Shown: positions 57,707 to 64,000 of the stretch, in pieces
Layout of the letters: the number at the start of each line of letters is the position of its first letter
Position numbering within the stretch: position 1 is the first letter of the stretch
From: Diplocarpon mali
Taxonomy: Eukaryota; Ascomycota; Leotiomycetes; Helotiales; Drepanopezizaceae
Direction: 5' to 3'
NCBI GenBank assembly: GCA_024741835.1
Contig: JAENRP010000045.1
Span: 151,998 to 215,997, forward strand
Length of the DNA stretch: 64,000 nucleotides
Translations under genes and position numbers: made by a program
Notes under the pieces: generated by a model
The model's input: only the letters and a program-made list of their open reading frames with translations
Told to the model about the DNA's origin: nothing
Database searches by the model: none

Positions 57707-57830
57707 TGTTAGAAATATACAAGGTACGGAGATTACCGCATAGAGCGGAGGCTAAGGCTTGGTAAGCCTACCTTGTATATATACTACTTCAGCTCTCTAG
57801 AACTAGAATCTACACCTTTCGATTCTGTCA
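57707..57830 (+). repeat. Copia-B 3' LTR
   Basis: 124 bp, TGTTAG...CTGTCA, preceded by the purine tract GTAGGGGGCA and followed by the GTTTT duplication. Confidence 0.93.
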
Positions 57831-58345
57831 GTTTTTCTCAATAGGTCAATAGCTCGCAGACCGGATTCGAGATCATGCTTGCAAATGAGACTAAGCTGAA
57901 TGATAATCGATTCCAGATTAAAGGTAACCTCCTTCTAGCGAGTTCTACAAAGTCATCGCGTATTACGCGATCTATTATAGCTTTAGAAATATTTAGGATA
58001 GTAGCGGACGTTGATATTGCTATTTGTATCGCTATAACCCTAAAGATGATTACTATAAAGCTCGATCTCCCCGATTTTCAAGTTATTATCTGCACAGATT
58101 CATACTCTCTTTACGAATGCTTAGTCAAGCTCCGTACAACTAAGGAGAAGAGATTAATAATTGATATTATAGCTCTACGCCAATCATACAACAGTAGAGA
58201 ATTGGCAGAGATCAGATAGATTGATAGGAAAGACAACCCCGCGGACGCTATAACGAAATTGAATCCGAACTAGGCCTTAACTAGCTTCTTTAATAAAAAC
58301 GAGCTTGATATTCGAATTAAGTGCTGGGTAAAGAGAGTATAAATC
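57831..58345 (+). pseudogene. Copia-A remnant, right part: RNase H domain
   Basis: Continues the frame left at 8213. An open stretch (57875-58219) holds a copia RNase H core with IICTDSYSLYECLVKL, KEKRLIIDI and, after a stop at 58217-58219, DNPADAITK. Coding then fades near 58,345. It carries fewer stops than the nested elements, either because it is a single copy here or because it is a different, less repeated family. A 3' LTR was not identified. Confidence 0.7.
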
Positions 58346-59207
58346 GATATAGAACGAGATCCCAAGAGGGGCAGACCTGAGAAATCTGCTGGAAATACAA
58401 GTTGAACTATACAAGGTAGAATAACTTCGGTAGAAAATACAAAAGTGGAGCCACGGTAATAAACAAGAGGAGTGAGCTCAAGCCTTAGAGTAAAGATTGC
58501 CAGTACCGGAATACTAGTCATATGATAGTCATACGAACTTTTATGTATTAGTCACGTGAATGTAAATCTACTCGATGCTTAATGTTGCTTGGTATAGCTC
58601 TGTATTTACTTCTCGCTCTCCAAGAATATATTAAAGAGACAAGCTTTTACAACCACGGATACAATACTACGTATTCGAAAAGCTTCGCCACTGTGCCCAA
58701 ATCGTCTAATGTGATACCAACAGTCTATCATGATGTCTACGAGACTAATGAGAAGACCTAATCACGGTTTCTTTTTTTGTCTAGGGTGCCTGTTTTTGTC
58801 GGTAGTCCTCGAATCATTGTGCCCGGTAATCTGAGAGAATACGGCATCTTAGTGAAGCGGATGAATTTCATCCCTGTGATTGCAGTGTTACATTTGGGAG
58901 TGCAGAATATTATATTAACAAGTGACAAGTATGCCTCCATTGTTTGGGGGCACAAAATTTGCCAATGTAGATGCCACGATGCTTACTAGAGGGTGTTTAC
59001 GAGATCACAGTAGCTCTGAGAAATATTTTCGAAGAATATTTGATTCAAGGTCTTGCAGAAGGCCGTCCAACTCCATCGAAATGCACGCCAATGTTCTCAC
59101 TCGAAACCCGGACATTCAAGGTACCATCTTCCTAGTCTATGCAATCCTTCCGAAACTGCCGATAGCCAGGCCAACAGCAATGGTGAAAACGCTAAAATAT
59201 TTTTTGA
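58346..59207. other. Region without recognisable gene, possible Copia-A 3' end
   Basis: No coding sequence was recognised on either strand. Base composition rises gradually toward the gene-bearing flank. The left part may hold the degraded 3' end and LTR of Copia-A. Confidence 0.4.
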
Positions 59208-61058
59208 TCATTTTCCTGATACTCCGTTCACTGATCTCTTGCTCGGCGGTGGCGTCAATCTAAATCCAAAGTCAGACTTGTAGTCGCAGACAGATCTCTA
59301 TACACATATTCCAAATATGAATTCAATGATGGATTAGATATCGTACTTACTTCAGTAGCTCGAACTCTGTGTACCTCTGCAAATACTTAACCCCGCGTCG
59401 GTAAGCTTTCAGCAGATCCTTCGGATTCTTGTATCTGAAAGACTGGTTAATGAGCTTCGTCATGTTGGTAGCATCGTGAAACATAGGGTCAAAGACGATA
59501 ACATTCTTCGTGCCATCTTTCATCTTCTCGAAGCCAACTATCGTCATGGAATGGCCTATGGAACTTATGTTTAGAAGTCGCTGCAGGGCACCGGAGCAGA
59601 GAACTGACCTGGATGTTGAAAGTAAATGCATGGAAGGGATGTGCAGCGGACTTTTAGACCATAGTCAGTGCAGCCATCGAGGAAATAGTTCTCTACGGCG
59701 CGGAAGAGAAGTTCGTATGCTGGACCAGAAGTGGGTCTTGTTTTGAGGCCTTGAGCATCACAACTTTGTGCGGTCAGCATATTTGTAAATGAGTGGAGAT
59801 GCTGACTCACGCTATTCCCAGCGAACAGAACATTGCTTGTGCCTATATTTAACGTGTCAGATAGTCTATTACGCAGGATGCTAGGAGAATTACGTCTGGA
59901 GTACCAATGTACTTTCTCGTGCCTCGAATGCCACCCGTTTCAATACGGCCCGCTGAGTTGATACCAATATCCCAGGCATTCTCAATGTATTCCTGTATCT
60001 GAAATATACTTGGAATCTTATCGTCAAAGACTTCGTATCCTTGAGACTCAGCGCCGAGGATATAGGAACACATCATTTGAATGTTGCGATATCCACAGAA
60101 GCCGCCTGGACGTATCAGCAAAAGTCTTTTCTGCTGCATGTATATTGGCATACCTTCTCTCCTAAGCTTGGAGACATGCTTTACGGCTGGGTCGCAGAAA
60201 TACGCATATTCAACCTCCGTATCTTGATCAACCAGCTGTTCAAGCACCGGAACGATCCCAGCTGTCATGTTTGGGCATATTTTGACCCTCCTCATCTTTC
60301 CGTTCTCGTCGAGCTGATTAGTAGTCTTTATTTCCCCATCACTCTCCAGGATTTTTATGAGCCATGGAGGCATCTGCTTCTCATGCGCATGAGGACCCAG
60401 CTCGGATTTCTGTAATTTAAGTTACTATCATGTGATTGATAAAGAGTAACGTGAGGTCGTACCCCAAGTCGGCGTCGAGCAGAGTTCTTCGTGGCGGAGG
60501 TCTCTTTAGATGAAGACGAAATAGCGGTATCTGGCATCTTCAAGACTTTCTTCCAAGCATCCTTGACCGCAGCATGTCGATCGGGGTAGGGAGCATCTCG
60601 AACAGGTCTCTCGTCGTCAAAGTCGTCAAGATTTCGGAGAGCATACGATAGCTTAGTACCGAAGGAATCCGTGGCTTTTGGTTCGAGCTTTGTGCGTTTA
60701 GAGGAGCGACTTGATTGGGCTTTCGAGTCTCCGGCGTCCTGCTCTTCCTCATGCATTTCGATGTGGCTCTCGAGTTCAGCCAGCATGAGGTCTTCGCCAC
60801 ATCCCTCTACAGGACAGTGAACGTATTCTCCATCGTTGCTTGAATCGAAACCAGCTAGAGCTACTATGCTAGCGTCGTCTTTGGTAACAAAGAGCGACTC
60901 CCCGTTCTCCGGATGCTCACTCTCCATGTGTAGCTCAACAGGGATTAGCAACGTCTTTCTATGTATCAAACATGAGATGTTAAACTCACCATAATTTGGT
61001 ATTCTCCTTCGGCGTAGTAGCCGCAAAAAGGACAATTAATGGGCTCTTCACAATCCAT
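59208..61058 (-). CDS. C78-family ubiquitin/UFM1-type peptidase, ZUFSP/Mug105-like, eight exons
   Basis: Minus-strand exons: 60990-61058, 60463-60933, 60154-60409, 59894-60105, 59811-59842, 59609-59763, 59351-59555 and 59208-59295. All phases agree, giving 496 codons (495 aa). Introns are 47-56 nt with GT...AG. The N-terminus has two C2H2 fingers: CPFC...HMESEH across the first intron, and CPVEGCGEDLMLAELESHIEMH. A charged linker follows, then the papain-like C78 domain with catalytic Cys in GGFCGYRNIQMM, His in GHSMTIVGFE and Asp in VFDPMF. Relatives (human ZUP1, fission yeast Mug105) cleave K63-linked ubiquitin chains. The last intron is inferred: the codon-position stop TAA at 59347-59349 lies inside a perfect GTAAGT donor, and the extra exon adds 29 codons. 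Without it the gene ends at 59347. Confidence 0.87.
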
Positions 61059-61538
61059 GGTTGTTTGTTGACGGGGCGCTGCCTCAGCCTCGTCCGAGTT
61101 GTGAGGTTGAATTGCCGGTTTTGGTGGAGGTCCCCTTTAGGTTCATATCACAGATGATGCTGGGGGTCCTGAGTTCAGGTTGACTTCAGCGAATGAGTCA
61201 GCCGCCTAGGGCGTTTTAAATAGGGGACCATCTATATTCGATTTGAATGACAAGGCCACTATGTAGGAAGAATTCCGTGCCCCGGTCAAAGTGCTGGCGT
61301 GAAGATAGTGTCGCTTATTGCGGAAAGCACGGTCCGCTGACAGCATAAAGGGTCAAATCAAGCAGATTTAGCGCACAAATATTTAGCAGCAAGACTTATT
61401 GTGCATGACATGATTTGCTATTCTCAAAATATTCTATGGCTTTTTAGAATGTGGCGAACAAGGCCCATGAGAAAGTCCGGAAATCTAGGAATCTGGGAAC
61501 CAATCCTGCAGCACGCCTCATCTATCACATTTCAGCTT
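61059..61538. other. Intergenic between the peptidase and seryl-tRNA synthetase genes
   Basis: 480 bp between the peptidase start (61058) and the synthetase stop (61539), both genes on the minus strand. It must contain the peptidase promoter. No other feature was recognised. Confidence 0.5.
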
Positions 61539-63253
61539 TCATACTTTTAGATCCTTCAACTGTTGTGTAGCGGCCTCGGGAGTCGCTCCAACAGGTGCCA
61601 AATTGGGCTTCGGTGCGTCTTTACCCGCCTTGCTCTTCGCTTTCTGAGATGTAGTGTCTTTTGGAAGTTCCTTCGTGAAAGGGAGAAACTCCGGGGTTCC
61701 AGGAAGGTATTTTCGGAGAGGTTCTGGGACATTGAACCCCTTTTGAATCATTAGCATTTGCGCCTACAAAGGATTGGGGTCATCTACCTCTTCAGTCTGA
61801 AAGTTCTCCAAAAGACAGCACAGAGCTCTTTCAGTCGCGCAAAGAGTCGAGTTCAATGCGTGAACATACTTCTTCCGAATCTCAGTCTGTAACTTGGCGC
61901 CATATCTGATTTCAAGTGCTCGGGACTGGTAGTCTGTACAATTTGAGCAAGAGACAAGCTCCTTGTACTCGCCCTGAAAAGGGAACCATGCCTCCAAATC
62001 GTATTTTTTGGCGGCTGCGTTGTTCAGGGCTCCAGAGACAATAGCAACGACACGATATGGAACACCGAGAGATTTATAGAATTCCTCAGAGAAAGCAATC
62101 ATATCATCAAACATCTCCCATGACTTCTCTGGGTCTGTAAGGACGAATTGTTCGATCTGATTGGAATCGAAGTCAGTGAGTGTTTCCCATTGTCCCTAAT
62201 CCTATTGGCAGAGCTCTGTACCTTCTCAAATTGATGAACTCGGAAGATGCCCCAAGCATCACGACCGTGAGAACCAGCTTCTCTGCGGTAGCACGAGGAG
62301 AATCCAGCGTATCTTCAGAGTCAGCGAAAAATAAACAGCTAAACAAAGAGGCATTCTTACTTGATGGGCAAATCCTTCGCAACTAACCACTCGTCCGCAT
62401 GGAAGGCAGAGATCGGTTGCTCAGAGGTCGCAATGAGGTACTTGTCGTTCTGCGCATCTCCATCCACAACCTTGTACAGCTCCTCATCGAATTGCTCCAA
62501 CTGCGCTGTTTTCGCCATGTACTCCTTAAGCATAAACTGCGGGGTCTGCAATGGTGTATATCCCTTTGAATCGAGGAACTCCAGTCCATAATTAATCAAT
62601 GCCTGGTTCAAGAAAACACCCCATTTCTTTAGGAAGTACCCTCTGTGCCCAACAACCTTTACTCCTCGTTCGGGATCGTAGCCATCCAATCTCGTCAGCA
62701 CCTCGTGGTGAGAAAGAACATCGCGCTTCTCAACTTTCAGGCCTCCGGGTGCCCATTCACGTTGCAGGGTGTTATTGTCCTAGGGAGACGTTAGACCCAG
62801 CCCTTTTGACAAGATCACGCGCCCAAATACCTCGTTATCGCTGATCGGCACAGAGTCGTGAACAATGTTGCCTATTGTGCCAATCTTCTTCTTCAAGACC
62901 AACTCTTTCTCCGCCGCAGAATCTGTTAACGCCTTCCTTTCCTTCTCTAACTCGACCTTTTGCGCCATCAGGTCTGCCGCATCTTCCTTGGCCTTTCTCT
63001 TGACTCCGATCTGTTTTTGGGTCTCGTTGATCTTGGTGTTGATCTGAGTAGCGGCGTATTGGGCTGAAATAAAGAAGATAAGCTTTAAACCTGCTCAGCC
63101 GCGCGTATAAAAGTACTCACTCTTGCGGTGGTCCTCATAGAGTTCGATAACTTGATCCACTGCCTCCTCTGACGCCCAACGCCGTCTTTGACTCTCCTTG
63201 ATTTTCTCGGGGTTTCCACCCTTCTCCTTGATGAAGTCAAAGATATCTAGCAT
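61539..63253 (-). CDS. SES1: Cytosolic seryl-tRNA synthetase, six exons
   Basis: Minus-strand exons: 63121-63253, 62831-63063, 62361-62779, 62222-62312, 61788-62156 and 61539-61739. This is 482 codons in consistent phase (481 aa), the usual length of the fungal enzyme. It begins [20 protein letters not shown]. The N-terminal coiled-coil arm follows (KKKAKED-like, [15 protein letters not shown]), then [10 protein letters not shown]. The class II catalytic core has motif 2 near [14 protein letters not shown] and RVHQFEK. Motif 3 is near [16 protein letters not shown] and [20 protein letters not shown]. The Lys-rich C-terminal extension ([12 protein letters not shown]) is typical of eukaryotic cytosolic forms. 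It charges tRNA-Ser in the cytosol. Confidence 0.95.
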
Positions 63254-63749
63254 ATTGGCGTGTATTTCTACTTTCGAGCGACGGTAATCCGAGAGCTTTT
63301 GAAAGCTGCAGTATCAATTCGGAGTCACGACCGAAATACGTGTTTGTCCAGCATACCGAGTTAATGCGGGGTTAATTTTGAGCCGGTGGGGTATTTGATA
63401 GGTAGCAGGGCGGTAAGCCGTGGCAGAACCATGAAACTGTATAAATTACGATGAATAAACGGACTTCTACAATTCGGCTTTTGTTAACGCTTTATATATT
63501 AGTGACTAGGCTTCGAAGACAGCGCCATTCACCGCGTAAAACTACATGCGTTTTCTCCGTCGTTGAAGCTGGCGTGGTGTTTGGAGACTCTACAATTACG
63601 ATATTATGAGCGCTAGGCGCCCTGTCATCAGTAAATATATCGAGGGGCAGCTTGGCAGACTCTGGAAATCCTTGAAGTGAAACAATCTGAGCTCTCTTTA
63701 CAGCTTGCAAGATACATCACGTTGGCATATTGTTTCGAGTCAGCTACTG
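63254..63749. other. Intergenic, promoter of seryl-tRNA synthetase
   Basis: No convincing gene. A 72-codon minus-strand ORF (63492-63710) shows no recognisable motif. The promoters of the synthetase (minus) and of the plus-strand ORF at 63750 should lie here. Confidence 0.4.
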
Positions 63750-64000
63750 ATGAAACAATTCTTCCCGATCCCCCAAAACCTCAAAAATCAGTTTGTGTAC
63801 CACGACATTAACAAATACTACGAATACTTTATGTATTATCAGACCACACAATCGTGGCTATGTGCGCTCAACAATATACAAGGCCGTCCATTGACCAACG
63901 CCGACCAAATCATTGAAATTCTTCCCAACTCCAAACACAGCGACAAAATTGACCTTCAGGAATTCTTCACGCAATCTGAGACCCCCCCCCAGTTTACCGC
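63750..64000 (+). CDS. Unidentified ORF running off the window
   Basis: The frame is open from the ATG at 63750 to the window end (83 codons plus two bases) without a stop or obvious intron. The start reads MKQFFPIPQNLKNQFVYHDI and the product is rich in Tyr, Asn and Gln. A run of nine C at about 63982-63990 could hide a length error. I do not recognise the family. An uninterrupted frame of this length and its C-ending codons argue for a real gene start. Confidence 0.5.
   Translation, partial: MKQFFPIPQNLKNQFVYHDINKYYEYFMYYQTTQSWLCALNNIQGRPLTNADQIIEILPNSKHSDKIDLQEFFTQSETPPQFT

Larger units (their letters stand above)
8214..57830 (+). mobile_element. Copia-B LTR retrotransposon carrying all nested insertions
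   Basis: A complete Ty1/copia-type element. The 124-bp LTRs (8214-8337 and 57707-57830) are nearly identical and flanked by the perfect 5-bp target duplication GTTTT (8209-8213, 57831-57835). A purine tract GTAGGGGGCA precedes the 3' LTR. Without the two direct insertions (Gypsy-1 and Copia-C3, each plus one TSD copy) it is 5,080 bp, a normal copia length. Coding order is gag with zinc knuckle, INT, RT, RNase H, all on the plus strand and all disrupted by stop codons of RIP type. It sits inside the RNase H start of Copia-A. Confidence 0.92.

Noticed and set aside
7560..57830. Stop codon reassignment (TAA/TAG as Gln)
   Set aside because: Trp codons and catalytic Asp, His and Cys codons also show G to A or C to T changes, and the flanking genes use TAA/TAG normally as stops. 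RIP explains all of it.
58758..59263. Several short ORFs right of Copia-A
   Set aside because: No recognisable motifs. The right-hand ones overlap the last peptidase exon antisense.
1..64000. tRNA or rRNA genes
   Set aside because: No tRNA box A/B pairs or rRNA sequence were noticed by eye. The only tRNA-related sequences are primer-binding sites of the copia elements. A dedicated tRNA scan was not possible.

Overview
The window is a chromosomal segment of a filamentous ascomycete (Pezizomycotina). The evidence is short introns (47-124 nt) with GTRNGT-like donors and CTAAC branch sites, conserved fungal housekeeping genes at both ends, and a central AT-rich block whose retrotransposons carry C:G to T:A changes of the kind left by repeat-induced point mutation (RIP). 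CAA, CAG and TGG codons have become TAA, TAG and TGA throughout. The class of fungus cannot be fixed from this window.

Left flank (1-7,560): the first 57 codons of LAS21/GPI7 (minus strand), a three-exon DUF2423 nucleolar-type small protein (minus), and a divergently transcribed SIZ/PIAS SUMO E3 ligase (plus). About 4 kb without a recognisable intact gene follows. At its right edge, against the transposon block, lies a broken minus-strand gene resembling the beta (second-largest) subunit of a multisubunit RNA polymerase. It looks closer to bacterial, plasmid or viral beta subunits than to RPA135, RPB2 or RPC2.

Central block (about 7,560-58,345): one old copia-type RT/RNase H remnant was split by a copia element (here Copia-B, 8,214-57,830), which was hit repeatedly in turn. 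Every junction could be solved from the LTR ends and 5-bp target-site duplications (TSDs). Level 1: Copia-B (TSD GTTTT). Level 2: the chromodomain Gypsy-1 (8,642-27,410) and Copia-C3 (31,452-57,209). Level 3: Copia-C4 inside Gypsy-1, and Gypsy-2 and Copia-C5 inside Copia-C3. Level 4: Copia-D inside Copia-C4 and Gypsy-3 inside Gypsy-2. Level 5: a 244-bp insertion inside Gypsy-3. With nested parts subtracted, the three gypsy copies are 7.05-7.21 kb and the three Copia-C copies 5.54-5.59 kb, which independently supports the dissection.

The most unusual signal is a 23-bp GC-rich near-palindrome (arms ACTCGCGGGCC and GGCCTAGGAGT around one base). It occurs at least 43 times, in the gypsy family and in two different copia families, but not in Copia-B or the flanking genes. 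Within coding parts, neighbouring copies are always spaced by a multiple of three, and both orientations read open as Pro/Gly-rich octapeptides. It behaves like a frame-compatible palindromic mini-insert. A second pattern is that the outermost ~100 bp of several nested elements are clearly less mutated than the matching inner LTR halves.

Right flank (58,346-64,000): an eight-exon C78-family peptidase (ZUFSP/Mug105-like, with two C2H2 fingers) and a six-exon cytosolic seryl-tRNA synthetase, both on the minus strand, then an unrecognised plus-strand ORF running off the window.
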